Program-made: the position numbers and the translations under genes
Part shown: positions 1 to 45,096 of the stretch, in pieces
Numbering within the stretch: position 1 is the first letter of the stretch
Layout of the letters: each line of letters begins with the position of its first letter
The notes under the pieces: model-generated
Seen by the model: the letters and a program-made list of their open reading frames with translations, nothing else
Databases searched by the model: none
What the model was told of the DNA's origin: nothing
Source: Lineus longissimus
Taxonomy: Eukaryota; Nemertea; Pilidiophora; Heteronemertea; Lineidae
DNA length: 60,000 bases
NCBI RefSeq assembly: GCF_910592395.1
Contig: NC_088309.1
Location: forward strand, 11,102,501 to 11,162,500
Direction of reading: 5' to 3'

Positions 1-622
1 ATATTGACCATTGATCAGTTTTAAAATTGTTCTGTTGCTCGACATTGACGTAAATGTTGTTAAATCTAAAATGCTTATCCCCCTGGTACAGTCATGGGTT
101 AATTCTATCACCAGTATCACTCTATCATCCCTGTGGCAGTTTGTCGATAAGATTTGAACGAGACGTCCAAAATGTATTGGTAATTGGGTGGCTAAACTTG
201 GCCCTAAGTCCTTCACATCAGTAAGCCACATCCATTTCAATGAACCAGGCAATTTGGCTCCGATGTGGCGCACTATCAACTTCCAATTGCCAACCAGATT
301 GATTGGCCAATTGAAGCCCGCTGAAGCATTTTAAGGACAAAGCGGATCATTCTTTCAGTTGTGTGTTTTAACAATGATTATGCCCCCATCCCTCTTTACC
401 GAAAGGATACGCTGTTTGTTGTCTATTACTACAGTGAATACCTTCAGATCAGCAACCTGGCACTGTGCTTTCTGATTCTGTGCTTTCCGCAACTGTCTTT
501 TTATTGTTGGTGTTCTGCCCAGACTAAAGTATATTCTTGTAATTTATTCCCTCAATTCTCTGTCCAGTTAACATAGTCGCCCTTGCCATTTTGATATTAT
601 AACCAGATATCGATTACACCCG
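1..622. other. Upstream non-coding region
   Basis: No splice-flanked or conserved frame was seen. It may hold a promoter for exon 1a, but no clear TATA or initiator was recognised. Confidence 0.4.
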
Positions 623-722
623 ATGGACAGTATGCAGCCTCAACTAGGAGACGTCGAATTGAAGAAAGTCTCCAGTCTGAAAAAGTCAAAGGAATTGTTC
701 GATTTTAAACGCGGCAAAACTG
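623..722 (+). CDS. ATP8B: Candidate alternative first coding exon (1a) of the flippase
   Basis: ATGs at 623 and 632 open a 33-codon lysine-rich frame that ends at a good donor (g followed by gtaacg). It stops in phase 1, exactly what exon 2 needs: the g plus aa of exon 2 gives Glu, joining a basic tail to ETKRKLRAN. The second ATG has A at -3. No homologous N-terminus was recognised, because P4-ATPase N-termini diverge. Role and phase are inferred, and a chance ORF is possible. Confidence 0.4.
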
Positions 723-2095
723 GTAACGTTTATGGTGTTGATTAGCATATCTTTGGCTGTATTTCATATAGCACAGCTTTTTAAAGGTTTAAAGGCATGA
801 AATACTGCTTCATGCATGCTGTTACTGGGCATTCAAATCATCAATTGCTTTTCTTTGCATAATACATGTTTATAAACTGAGGCAAAAAACATGTTGGCCA
901 TTCGCATTCATTGCTGGTTGTGATGTATTCTCACTGTATATTGAGCACCGCATTATTTGATCTGGATATCGTTCTGCATGGGCAACATTGTGTATTTTGA
1001 TTTTTTGCACGTATTGTAAGGAAAGGTCTACAAGCACTGACATCTGGACTCTAGTCCTGTAATTATGTTTCTTCGTTAATTTGGCCCCTTCTATCACAGT
1101 ATCAGCCTTTTTAGTTGCCCTAAGTTGTGAAAAGTTTGGCTAAATAAGTATTTAAAAAATGGCTGAAAAGTTTGGCTCAAATCTAGGTTTTCAGCAAGCA
1201 TAATCCTTTTTGGACAGCAGGTCCTGAAATCAGATCACCTACCTTTGTCGCTAGATATCATGAGGAAATTTGTCACACATATCATTTCCATTTTGATATC
1301 AAGCCGTTCATGTGGCTTCCAATCATATTCCACACGCCCTTTTCATGGAATACGACTCCCCAATAATTGCTATCGGGAAGCACTCACTAACAAAATCAGT
1401 TTGTACATAGCGAGATTCCCCCCCGCAGGACTTTCATTGATTTTTACATCATCGCTTCTTCTACAAATTCTGTATTTCTTGTCAGTTGATTCTCAAAGAT
1501 TTGTCAAGATTAGTCCCAAGGATTAGTCCCAAGTTTTAAAATGGACAAGCATGACATTTGTGAACCTGCTTTATTATTCCAAGCATGTAAGGGGTCACCT
1601 CTCAGTAACTATTCTTGTCAAATCAGAGAATCCCAAACCATAGATATATGCAGACACAAAAGATACATGTAGAGGGTGCAATTGACAATTACATTGCAGT
1701 TGGTTCTAGCTTGAAATATGGTCAACCTTTAGCTGGCTAACTCATGAGGTCTGCTCAATACAGCCTGATAATTCCGCCTATTTACGATTGGATGTTCGAT
1801 GACATTTATCACTACAATCAAATCTCATAGGAAATCAATGCAATTATTGTTGATGATACATTTGGCAGATGAAAACATGAAACATTGATGTTATGTCACT
1901 AGACTTTGTTTGCGTTTTGCCGTTGTGCTTTCCCAACATGATTTCAGATGTCCGCCTACAGGCTTCTATGTTTGACATCACCCCTGGGCATGATTTTCTC
2001 CTGGATACTGCATGTGTCATTTATTAATTGATACAGCCAGACTTATGTACGATTTATGCATTTCACTTAAGCGCTAAATCATCGCATTTGTCAAA

Positions 2096-2318
2096 TGTGA
2101 CTCGCTCTACCAAAACTAGGCGCTTGTCGCATCTGAACTCGACAGGTTGATACGGACTTGTTGTTCATTTCCCTATTGTAGACCTTTTGTGAAATCTATT
2201 ACAAACTGATTTGGTCACATTTCACAAAAGGTCTACAATAGGGAAATGAACAACAAGTCCGTATCAACCTGTCAAGTTCAGATGCGACAAGCGCCTAGTT
2301 TTGGTAGAGCGGGTCACA
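2096..2318. mobile_element. Near-perfect palindromic MITE (about 223 bp)
   Basis: Arms of about 100 bp: tgactcgctctaccaaaact on the left and ttggtagagcgggtcaca on the right, with gacaggttgatacgg and its complement inside. Almost identical to 49574-49797. Confidence 0.8.
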
Positions 2319-2477
2319 AATGTGGTGGAATTTCAATAAAAGTTATGGTTTCAAAATGGTTTGTGCTCTGCTTGCCATTGCTTTCTCTGAACTCTGTGGT
2401 TCACAGTGCATGCCTTTTGCATTCAGCCTCAAGTTTCTTGGTGTTCTAAGATGAATTTATGAAGTTATTCTTCTGTG

Positions 2478-2608
2478 AAGGGTAGAATGGGGTTATTGCA
2501 AGCCCCGGTTTATTTGTAGCCCTGCATTGTTTGATGCATGGGGATATCAATCAATATCATAGGCAGGGGCTACAATTAAACCGGGGCTACAATTACCCCA
2601 TTCTACTT
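2478..2608. mobile_element. Palindromic MITE
   Basis: gggtagaatggggttattgc on the left mirrors caattaccccattctact on the right, with gccccggttta and taaaccggggc inside. Confidence 0.6.
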
Positions 2609-2825
2609 TACGTATTTGCTATATCAGCTTCTAGCGGCAGCCATGAAATATCTGTTAAATTAGATACATTATTGGCATTAGTCGATATAACATAAAGTTG
2701 GTGATCATCATTAGTCAGTATGCTAATCGTAGTTTAATCAGATTCTCCACACACTTACATGAAACAATCACACAAAGTGGTATAACTTTCTTCATCAAGT
2801 ATTATCAATTCTTTGCCCTTTTCAG

Positions 2826-2912
2826 TTAGGCTTGTTGCTCAGGATAGTTCCCTCCGGTCAGCCAGGACAGCCACAACATGGAGGACTATCACCTCCAAGA
2901 TTTGGCCCAAAG
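2826..2912 (+). other. Possible small cassette exon upstream of flippase exon 2
   Basis: An 87-nt stretch lies between a pyrimidine tract plus cag acceptor and an aag/gtattt donor. It is open in two frames. In one it is phase 1 to phase 1 and could be inserted between exon 1a and exon 2 without breaking the frame. In the other it reads Pro/Gly/Gln-rich from phase 0 to phase 0. No homology was recognised, so this is a weak candidate. Confidence 0.2.
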
Positions 2913-5586
2913 GTATTTGGCATGATTGGTGGATGCCAACAAATGTGCTGTTATTTGTTTCAGCATTTTATATAGATTCAGCACTAAGTGTTTGGTGATG
3001 TCTATTCACAGTTTCAGCTGATAGCCTAGCAAATTGCTGATGCCTCCAGTTCATCTCACTGATTTATCTGCCCCCTAATGGTCAAACTGGCCAGTATCGA
3101 AAATGCATGTATGTGAAACCTTTTAGATGGAATGATCCACATCGCTGTATGTGTGAGCTAGGAACCCACTTGCCTGAAACTCAATGCGTTACAAGGAAAG
3201 TGCTGCCCTTTGAAAAAAAGTGTCGCTGTTATATACATGTTTATACATTTAGTGGTGGCTTTTTGAATGAAATTCCTGGGCACTTTCTACAAGTGCTTTA
3301 AAGTTATGTTTTCATTTCAGCAATTATGATATTCATCAGAGTATGGGACCAGGGAAACAGGTGACGAGTTGACAATAATTATCCACACAGTTAAATTCAG
3401 TTCAGCAACTTCCACTTGCTTCGATTTGATTTTCTTTTGATGCATTTCACATACAAGTGTAGGTTAGAAAGCCGAATACAAAAAACAATCTTATTAGGTC
3501 TTTTATAAAACCCTTTCGTTGTTGTAGATGATTTTCTGAAAAATATGTTGGAATTGCTATAATTAGACCACTGACACAGTGTTTCAGTTTCACGATATTG
3601 GAACACTGGTGACCGCCGTATATCTGAACACCTTACATCAGAACACCGTACCTCTAAACTCATCAAAATAAGGATCATGTACTCATGGTTAGATTACTTT
3701 GAAAGCAATTACGGGGACGCGCGACCTGCTAAGTGATCCCCCTCGATGAATTTACGTTGTCTTGGAATTGGGGTAACCCAAGCTAACACAGGATTCGATC
3801 ATAGGCATAGGGTTTTCCAAGTGAGAGAAATGATATGACATGACCAGAAAGCCTCCTGGAACCAAAATGCTTGTTGTAGATAGGGATCAATCATACATGG
3901 AATACAAATTATGTTAAAATGCATCTGCCTATACAGTTAGCATATTTGCATTAACTGTGGACATTGATTGTTCCAAATATGCAGGAGCATGCTGGCAGGA
4001 TTGATTTTTGCCATTTATATCAGAGCTTAGCGAAACCCCTCTTGTTCACTTTACTTTGTGTCCAACCTATTCCCGAGCTTCTGTCATACTCAATCCTGCG
4101 ACATGACTTGCCACGCTCTTATTCCACGAGCGTCTACAATTCCCTCAGTGCCATCGATTACCAACGACTGCCTGGGGTACAGTGGCAGAGGTTACACGCT
4201 TGATTTAGTTCAAAGTCAATGCCAGAGGCCAGTGGGCTGATGATGTTGATGCGGGTTACATGAAATGGATATCCCAACCGTCAACGCTGAAACTGTGCAA
4301 TTTGTCGAGGTTGTTTATATGGTCTTGGCTACTGTGATTTTGGGCTTAGTACGTAAATCCACCAATATTGGTTGGTGGAGAAATAATCGTTCGAGCTGAT
4401 AATGATCTTGTTGTTGTGATGGTGGACTCGTCCAGAGAGTTGACTGAAAGAGAGGAGTTTCGTCTACCTTTGTCTGCCCTTATGTGGGTTGTCTATTTCA
4501 TGAGTGTTAAAACCCAGATAAGTACCACAGATGGTGAAAAACGTCGTCAGATAATCTTTAATGGCAGGGTTGTGTGGTAGGTCCGTTCCTTTGGGTGGAA
4601 GAGGCTAATATGTTGTAGAACTGCCAGCATTTTTTAGGAGAGATTCATGGGCCAATAATAAGGTCTTCCCCTGTTTGTGCAAACTTCAGCCATCTTTTCC
4701 CAAAGCTGTCTAAGTGCAGGCACTCACCAATAGCTAAAGTTCTGGAGCTTGCATTCATTCCTTTCTCTCTCCATCTTATGTTTACCAAGGCTCTTTAAAC
4801 AAACATAATCTCTCCCACAGCCAACATATGAGTTCAGTTAGTGATATTTGTTCGCCTGCCATAGTCATAAAAGTACCTGGAGTTGTGAGGAATCAACGAG
4901 GTGATTAAGAATGAGACTCGGAGCCTGGTGGTATATATGAGCATTGCGTAGGCGTAAACAACAGCCATCACACAGGAAAGCACTCTTTTAACAGTACCAT
5001 ATAGTTCTGTGGGCTCGCATGTCTACCTTTGTATTCTTATTATTCCGTTTTTCTGAAGTGTGGGATGCCTCAAGCAAATTGAGTGAAATGTGAACTTAGT
5101 GCTTTGGTAATAAGTTACAGGACCAAGGTACTTTTCGTGAAGCTAAAAGTTGGTAAATTTGCTACATGTATTTCAAATGGGTTGTTCATGTGTACTAAAT
5201 ATCGTGTTTCCTGCTGTAATGTGATGGTTAAATGCATTACAGTTAAAATGTTGCACTCATGATGTTTTGATGGTGCATTTGTAAGAATAAAACGCTGACG
5301 AAAAATTTCACGGCTTTACAGTATCTATCTGTTGTAAACTTAGCCTGAATCCTGTTTGATCAGGATTTGGTTTTCTTCTGCCATCTTTTCTCCACTGTGT
5401 TCTGTATGCCTCTCCTTTACATTGACACATGTGATTCCCTTCGAGTCAGCTAGAGCCCACCAGAGGCAATCAGTCTTATCTGTACAACCTGGGTGCAAAG
5501 ATGCTTTCTTTTGCTCAATGTCACGAGTCAAGGGGCAAGCTTCGACTGCAGTTGGATTTGTTCATTGTTGTCCCTTATCGGTATTA

Positions 5587-5944
5587 CAGTAGAATCTCTC
5601 TATAAAGGACACCCTCGGTATTGACAAGTGTTGTCCCTAATAGAGAGGTGTCCTGATTAGAGAGTTCAAATTGAATGGAAACATCCACTTTGGGACCAAA
5701 ACTAGTGTCCTTAATGGAGAGGGTGTCCTCTATAGAGAGTTGTCCACTTAGGGAGGTTTCACTGTACAGTAGAACCTCTCTATAAAGGACACCCTCGGTA
5801 TTGACAAGTGTTGTCCCTAATAGAGAGGTGTCCTGATTAGAGAGGTCGAATTGAATGGAAACATCCACTTTGGGACCAAAACTAGTGTCCTTAATAGAGA
5901 GGGTGTCCTCTATAGAGAGCTGTCCACTATGGGAGGTTTCACTG
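5587..5944 (+). mobile_element. Two tandem copies of a pogo/Tigger-like MITE
   Basis: Copies at 5587-5764 and 5767-5944, each beginning cagtagaaYctctcta and ending in actg, with TA at the outer edge. The copies share one TA between them and differ at few positions. The internal sequence is itself semi-palindromic (aatagagaggtgtcc). The ORFs across it are not genes. Confidence 0.75.
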
Positions 5945-7035
5945 TGGAACAACTTATCGCAGTATGGGAAAGTTTTGCCTGTTTATGGGATGACATTAGA
6001 CAGGAGACAGTGGTACTTCCTCTGGCATATCTGGTAAACAGAATAGTTTGATCTTCAATGATCATTTCACCCACGTCCTAGATTGCAATGCTCTTGAAAA
6101 TTGACACGGCACAGTTAGTTTTATTTTTATCACATATCAGTATTGATTATTAACAGAAGTCTAGTACACTATTATTGATAAATTCAGGCCTTTCGATCAA
6201 CTACGTAGACTTCACCTTCTGGTTTTCTGAGTAGGACTGTTGAGGAATACTGTAACTGGGTAATGTTCATGAAGCCCAAAGTTCTGTGAATCATTGGCTC
6301 CTCTTAACATCATGGTAGACTGTTCTAGAGAATTATACTGTTCTGCATATATGCAGGAATGAAGCTAATCTAGTGCTTTATTGCAATGGTATGGTTATAC
6401 TCTGTGAAAATGAATATGAGTATGAATAATCCTCATTGGAATTTGTTCTATCTGTGGTGGTTTTCTGTATGAAAATTAGTTCGAGTCCGAACACAGTAGA
6501 ACTTCCCCTCAGAAAGGTCATCAACCACTGTTTACTTATGGTTTATCCGATAATTGAACTAATGAGACCAAACATCAATAAACATGATGAGCTGTGTCTG
6601 TAATCCATTGTAACAAGATTAATGATCGACCCATTGGTTCAGTTTGATTGATAACCAAATGATCGGTTATGGTCCTTCAAAAGTGTTCTCGATGCATAAT
6701 ACTGATTGTAGTGATCTCATATCTCATCGATTTGAAAGCAGATTTGACTGGGAACTCTATGAAAATGAAGCCATATGATATACTCATCTCTGAAGACTTC
6801 TAATGCGTCGTTTTCATGCCTGATTGGACAATAATGACAAGAAGTCTCTCAATTTTGCATTTGGAAATCTCTGTATGGATGGTTTGTCTCTGCTGGACTA
6901 ATTCAGTTTGTCCTGTGGTTGCATATTTGGCCACACAGGGACTAATTCCATTTTCGTTCTTAACAGGATTTTGTCATAGCGCGTTCTTTCCTCAGAATAA
7001 ACTGATGATTTCTGTATCTGATGGGAAAAAAATAA

Positions 7036-7201
7036 AGTAGAACCTCTCTATAAAGGACTGACAAGTGCTGTCCTTATTAGAGAGGTGTCCTGATTAGAGA
7101 GGTCAAATTGAATGGAAATGACCAATTTGGGACCAAAACTAGTGTCCTCAATAGAGAAGTTGTCCTTAATAGAGAGGTGTCTGCTAAGGGAGGTTCCACT
7201 G
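7036..7201 (+). mobile_element. Pogo/Tigger-like MITE copy
   Basis: Same family: agtagaacctctctataaag to ttccactg, followed by TA. Confidence 0.75.
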
Positions 7202-8005
7202 TACTTTTTCATGTCAAGTGCCGAGCAATTCACTCGTACAGTACTTAGACAAGTTCCCAATTGTCACGAACCAGAGGAGCCACCCTTCGTTTTACCTCAG
7301 TGCTGCCATCTGAAGTCAAAAGTATGAACTGGAATGTCATTTTTGATTGTTGGAGGTGAATCTGACTACAATTGTTCATTTCGTTCATATCAAGAGAAAA
7401 CTTTTTGGCATCAGTTGGGATGAAGTTTAGCACGGTTTATATTCATTATTCGAACCTTGGTTTGTTATCTAAGGTCTAGATTGCCTAGAGTGATTTATAA
7501 ACATGAGTTATTCAATGGCAGTCTTGGCTGTCGGTGAATTGATGATGATTTATCTGAAATCCTTTAAAAGTCTCACCCTTGCCAAATCAGACATAAAATA
7601 TAAAGCTCTGCTGAAATTACAGTTGTCATTCTAATAATATCTGTGCCAATATGCTATTTTAATCTAAACCAATATGTGTTATGCCTAAAAATAGTTTTAA
7701 AAAAACTGTATCAATATGTTTGATTTGGTCTATTTTGGTCTATTTTATCCCAACATACAAACCACCCTATGACGCATGTGGTGACAAAAGCCTTTTTGAA
7801 ACTAGAATCTCAAGGCCTATACAAGTGTCATCAGAAACAGTATCCGTTTCTGCAAAAACTCATTGGTATCATCTGATAATACATAGTAGGCATCTTCAGC
7901 AGTCTGTTTAGTTTACTCAATTATCAACAGGTGGCAACCTATGACTGATATTTCTGAACAACTTCAGTGCACTTCAATCTGGTTGATATCGTCAATTAAA
8001 AGTAA

Positions 8006-8182
8006 AGTAGAACCTCTCTATTAAGGACACCCTCGTGACTGACAAATGCTCTCCCTAATAGAGAGGTGTCCTGATTAGAGAGGTCAAATTGAATGGAGAC
8101 ATCCACTTTGGCACGAAAACTAGTGTCCTTAATAGAGAGGTTGTCCTCAATAGAGAGGTGTCCACAATGGGAGGTTTCACTG
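8006..8182 (+). mobile_element. Pogo/Tigger-like MITE copy
   Basis: Same family: agtagaacctctctattaag to ggtttcactg, followed by TA. Confidence 0.75.
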
Positions 8183-8760
8183 TATTGTGAACATGAAATA
8201 TTTGCAGCTTTATGGCAGATGTATTCGAAACTTATAAAGAAGAAAATGTTTAAAGGTTTACAGTACCGGTAAAGTCGAGTGCAAGAAAAGTTTACAAAAA
8301 TAGGAACATCACTTCTCCAAGAACTTGCAGCCTACTTGTTGCACCTTGACAAATATGTATTTTCATTTATACATGAAATATGTGAATGGTTGAGTGATTG
8401 AAATCAATGCTCTCAATATAACATGGAAATGAAATAACTCTCAATAATAGATGTGTCTGGGTAGATTTGTGCTGGTCATGAACGACACACATTGGTCAGT
8501 TGACCTGTGTTAGTTATTGATTCAATACTTGCATACACAAAATGTAATCTGATATCGATTTCAGTATCCTGACCTATATGCAACATATGAATAAGAAATG
8601 CCAACTCACTGTCCAGCAGGCACTTTGAAAATCCTAGGACAGAAGACGCATTTCATGTCGAGATAAAAGCAAATTAGAAAAATTTGATTTAAAGCATTTT
8701 ATTTCGTCTTTTAGAAAAATTCTCAACTATGTGAATTTTTTATCACAAGTGGATGGACTG

Positions 8761-8972
8761 CTACAGTCCAAATCACAATTGACATCCCTTAATTCGTGTC
8801 ATCGGCATGCCAATGACACGCTACCCATGCGAATAAGTCGCGCATAGGTCATGTGAAACTCAGAGTGATAAGTACGACATTGGTGTTTCACTGGCCGCAA
8901 CTCGTGCATACATGTAAGTTGCACATAATTGACGCGAAGCAGGTGGGATGTCAGTTGTGAGATGGACTGTAG
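8761..8972. mobile_element. TA-flanked MITE (CAGTCCA ends)
   Basis: TA cagtccaaatcacaattgac on the left mirrors gtcagttgtgagatggactg TA on the right. No coding capacity. Confidence 0.6.
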
Positions 8973-10320
8973 AAAAATTGCCTTCTGAATGCTAAATCGG
9001 CCTATTCACATAAATCACAAAGCATGACATATCATAATAGGCCAAGATCACTTATAGTATACATAGATAAGTCTATATTTCTATAGATAATGCAGTGGTC
9101 TCATTGATCTTGCCACCATACATGTATATCTTTCTAGCTTTTAAAGCCTAATCCTGGTGGCACATGGCCTTTCTCATGAAATATTCACATTCGCTATGAA
9201 AGCGTCTCATATTTTATTGAAGAATGACGTCCATTTCCCAGGATCCAATTGCAATGGCGCGGCAACGGTGTGTTGATGAAAGGCATTGTGTCGATTGTTG
9301 AATCATGTGGATGTTCAAGTAGGCTGCGGTAGTGTGGGTGTGTTTTGAAGATGATTCGTAGGGTTATTTAATGATATCAGAGAAAATCTTTGGTCCGTCG
9401 TGTTTTATGTGGGAATATTATTCAGTTTGTGGATAAAGTTTATGTGGGCTTGAGGAGGTGATCCAATGGTTTGGTTGAAAGATATGAGTGATTTGAAAGT
9501 TGTTTGGCAAAGGATGACATCGCAGTGGTGACAATTTCTAATTATCGATTAGTTCTCAAGGATAAAGGTGTCAGTTGAAGTCTTTAAACATCAAGGTGTT
9601 TCTATAGGATGTGCTCCTTTTGGCAATGAGGCGTTCAGGGTCTGAACTTCTCTGACACCCTTCTTGGCAGGCGTTTGAGGCTGTGAATTATACCAACTCC
9701 TCAGTTGATACCACTAGGAATGCACAGCAGATTCTGTAGGCCAAATAAGGTTTAGCTGACATGCTTGGTTGGTATTTTCTCAGTCCCTTGTTAAAGTTAA
9801 TCTCACAATTTAGGCCATTTATTGTCCTACTGTAAGTAAGTCATGAAATTTTTGTGAGCTATTTTGCAGAAAATATATAAAATGAAGTCAAAGAATGCGT
9901 GATTTTGCCAACATTTAGTGCCACAAATTTGAAGAACGCCTAACTTTCCCTTTATCGTAGGCCCTATTGAATTCATGATTGAATTGAAGGCACGTCAGTT
10001 CCATTCGGACTATATCAGATCATTGGGTTTATCAGTAAAATGGTCTTTGTATGGAGTACTTTGGTCGATATTTGGCTTGTTTGACCTGTGTCGCTGTCAT
10101 AGCCTATTGTTTATGTGTTGTCAACGAAAGTAGTAGTGTTCATTGAATACATGGTATACATGTACGTATATGATACTACATCTGGAATATTAAAAAAATA
10201 CCGGTTTTTAAGCGTGGCTGTCAGTTTCAAATACAGTCCAGATTCACAGATCTAAAACCAGTTCCTAATATTCACTTCAAGCTTGATAAATGGACATGCT
10301 ATTTGGATGAAACTAAAAAT

Positions 10321-10711
10321 ATTCAATTTGGATAGACAATGAGTTGGCAACACGCAAGTTGTCAAATAGGTTATATTCTGTCAGTGCCTTTGTTTTGACT
10401 TCATAGTAATTAATCAACCGGTCTTAGTTCGGTGAAACTAGAGTACAAATATATCAAAATAAAATCTATTTAATGATATACTAAACTCTAAGTCTATCGA
10501 TCCTGCCATTGATTCAATTTGGATAGACAATGAGTTGGCAACACGCAAGTTGTCAAATTGGTCTTTAGGTTATATTCTGTCAGTGCCTTTGTTTTGACTT
10601 CATAGTAATTAATCAACCGGCCTTAGTTTTGTGAAACTAGAGTACAAATATATCAAAATAAAATCTATTTGATGATATTCTAAGCTCTAAGTCTATCGAT
10701 CCTGCCATTGA
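10321..10711 (+). repeat. Tandem duplication, two units of about 191-200 bp
   Basis: attcaatttggatagacaat starts at 10321 and again at 10512. The two units are nearly identical through ctaagtctatcgatcctgcc; the second carries a small insertion. Confidence 0.8.
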
Positions 10712-11831
10712 TTTTCTCGCTGTATATTGGTGGTTCGATCCTTGTCTGGCGGCTGTGACAGATCAGCCTGGTGATGATAAACCTTCCGACATATGTCACC
10801 AAATTCTTTCTGTTAACGGTCATGTCCTGGGCTCATATCTTCTGATTCAATTCAACCAGGCCTTGTCCAATATAGCTAGGCCTTAAGCTTTCATTGTGAT
10901 TGCAGCCGAAAGACCCATTCAGGATTACTGAAAATTTGACCTTCCCAAGTGACCTGATCTCTCATCAGCGTGATTATCAAATGCTGGCAAACATTTAGCA
11001 TTTTGCAGTATCTTTCAGATAGTTCTCACAATGGCAAACATTACATAAACACTGTTTGGACCATTTCTTCTTCACTGCCATCTGGAGGGCATGAACATCA
11101 TGACAAAAGCGCTCCAGTATCTTCAGAGGAATCCTGGGGAAAATTGTGCAATATGACACGTTACGGTTTGATTTGAAGTGCAAAATGAGGTTTAGAACAA
11201 TCGCACAAAACATGGGAGGATAGATCATGGTACATGTGGGAATTGCATTTTTGAAAATTACAACTGTGCCGAAAGTGAATCAATGCAGACGTGAGTATGA
11301 TATGCTTGCAGCCCTGTGGCTTCGATAACTTGGTTGGATGTAGTCTGCTTCTTCTGAATCCTTTTTTGCACAATGGGAAAAAAACTCTTTGAAACAATAC
11401 AGATGTTTTATATGTACTGACTTAATAGAGTAATACAAGTCTCAGGAAATGGATTGCTACTTTTAAGGAATACGTCGACAATAAATCTGTACAATTCTGC
11501 CAGATCGTCAGTGAAGTCTGCATTTCGATCTCAGGTCTTCCAAAGTTCTTCAACACATGTAAATAAGTGGGTATTTTGTTGACCAATTTCTCAACAATAC
11601 TAGGAATGAGATGACAGAAAAATAGAACATTTCTGGATTCATTGCAAATAACTTTTATTTCAATGTCAAATACATTGTAAATAGGATTATTTCTAAGGAA
11701 TTCTAGCCTTGCATTCAACAAGATTCTTAAGTCGGAATCGTAGGTGATATAGGACTTGTAAATACGATATTTTCGGATATATTTTGACGCCTTGGCAGTT
11801 TTGGAGGAAATAAGGAATTGGGTGTGTTTGT

Positions 11832-43971
<32,140 letters not shown>

Positions 43972-44139
43972 CAGGCAGCCGGGCGGTGGCAGGAGACGGC
44001 CCCGCCCACCGAGAAGAAGAAACCGGAAGCCGCGAATTCCAACCAATCGAATGCAAGTGTCCAAGAAATCAACGTCGAAGAGAGCAATGCCAGCTTTGCC
44101 CAGTTCGAGGAGCATCAGCGTTTTACATACATTCCATGA
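43972..44139 (+). other. Open in-frame extension after the flippase TGA (candidate readthrough)
   Basis: After the TGA the same frame runs 55 sense codons to a second TGA at 44137-44139. The composition looks protein-like and hydrophilic: PPTEKKKPEAANSNQ, then VQEINVEESN and QFEEHQRFTYIP. The stop is UGA followed by C. GGGCGG at 43981-43986 can pair with CCGCCC at 44002-44007 to form a hairpin 9 nt after the stop. Alternatives are 3' UTR open by chance, an alternative splice over the TGA, or an assembly error. Confidence 0.45.
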
Positions 44140-44344
44140 GAGGGGGGCCATACCCAGGAAACTGCTAACTGTGATATTGATGAAATATGTGTGTTTTAAT
44201 CACTTGAAGACTGACACGAAACAATTGAGGCAACTAGCAAGGTTTTAGCCAATTCATTCATGATGGGCCAGTCAAAGCTATTTTTGGAAGATTCATGTCT
44301 ATTTATAGTAATCCGCCCCAAATATGGCAAAACTGAACCTGATA

Positions 44345-44535
44345 ATTAAAGGCTTACGCCGTTCGTTAAAAATTTTGATTTTGTAATTGAATTTTAAAAT
44401 GCCCAATTGCGAAAATACATACTAAATATATATTTCAACATTGCCGTTGTGTAGAGTGATATACAAATTCTATGAATATCAAGCTAAAAAAAATTTGTTT
44501 TGACAAGTAGTTACGAACGGCGTACACCTTTAAGG
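44345..44535. mobile_element. Dispersed inverted-end repeat copy
   Basis: ttaaaggcttacgccgttcg to acgaacggcgtacaccttta, a related copy of 25858-26097. It contains ccgttgtgtagagtgatata, close to the unit of the 43096 minisatellite. Confidence 0.65.
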
Positions 44536-44934
44536 CCTCTCCTGGTTAGGAAAAAAATTTCTCAAAGGTTTGAATATTTGATAAAACATTTTAGCAAACT
44601 CTTGTAGTCTTCAATTGGTTGCCCGCATTTTCAGATTTTGATATAAGTATTAGTGTTACTGTCAGTTTGCATATCTAACTGTTTATGTCGTAACACTCAC
44701 ATGTCAGATATCACTTTTTATTTTCTTCACTGGCACAGAATCGAAAATTTCCACCCATGCGTCCTTAAAGGCCGACTCTGTGTTCGTTCAAAAATTTGAA
44801 AAATTGAACTCGAATTTGTAAGTTTCTGGTTATGTAAATATGCGCTGAATATAAATTTGAACAATGATGTCGATGCTGTTGTATGGTCAGAAATACCACA
44901 AATAACTTATTTCAGCGAATTTGCTTGCATAATA

Positions 44935-45096
44935 CGGTAGGACCTCTCTTAGCGGACACCTCTATATTAAGGACACCCTCTCCATTGAGGACACTAGTTT
45001 GGTCCCAAATTGGTTGTTTCCATTTAATTTGACCTCTCTTATCAGGACAGCACTTAAGTCAGTCCCGAGGGTGTCCTTAATAGAGAGGTTCTACTG
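44935..45096 (-). mobile_element. Pogo/Tigger-like MITE copy, inverted
   Basis: Same family. It is bracketed by a direct repeat of about 28 bp (44908-44934 and 45110-45137, containing gcgaatttgcttgcataata), longer than the expected TA duplication. Confidence 0.7.

Larger units (their letters stand above)
723..11831. other. Long non-coding stretch before exon 1b
   Basis: Only the repeats listed separately and the weak candidate exon at 2826 were found. If exon 1a is real, this is first intron; otherwise it is intergenic. Confidence 0.5.

Noticed and set aside
5584-5952. 122-codon repetitive minus-strand ORF (SIEDTLSIKDT words)
   Set aside because: It lies wholly in two tandem MITE copies; similar frames appear in every copy of that family.
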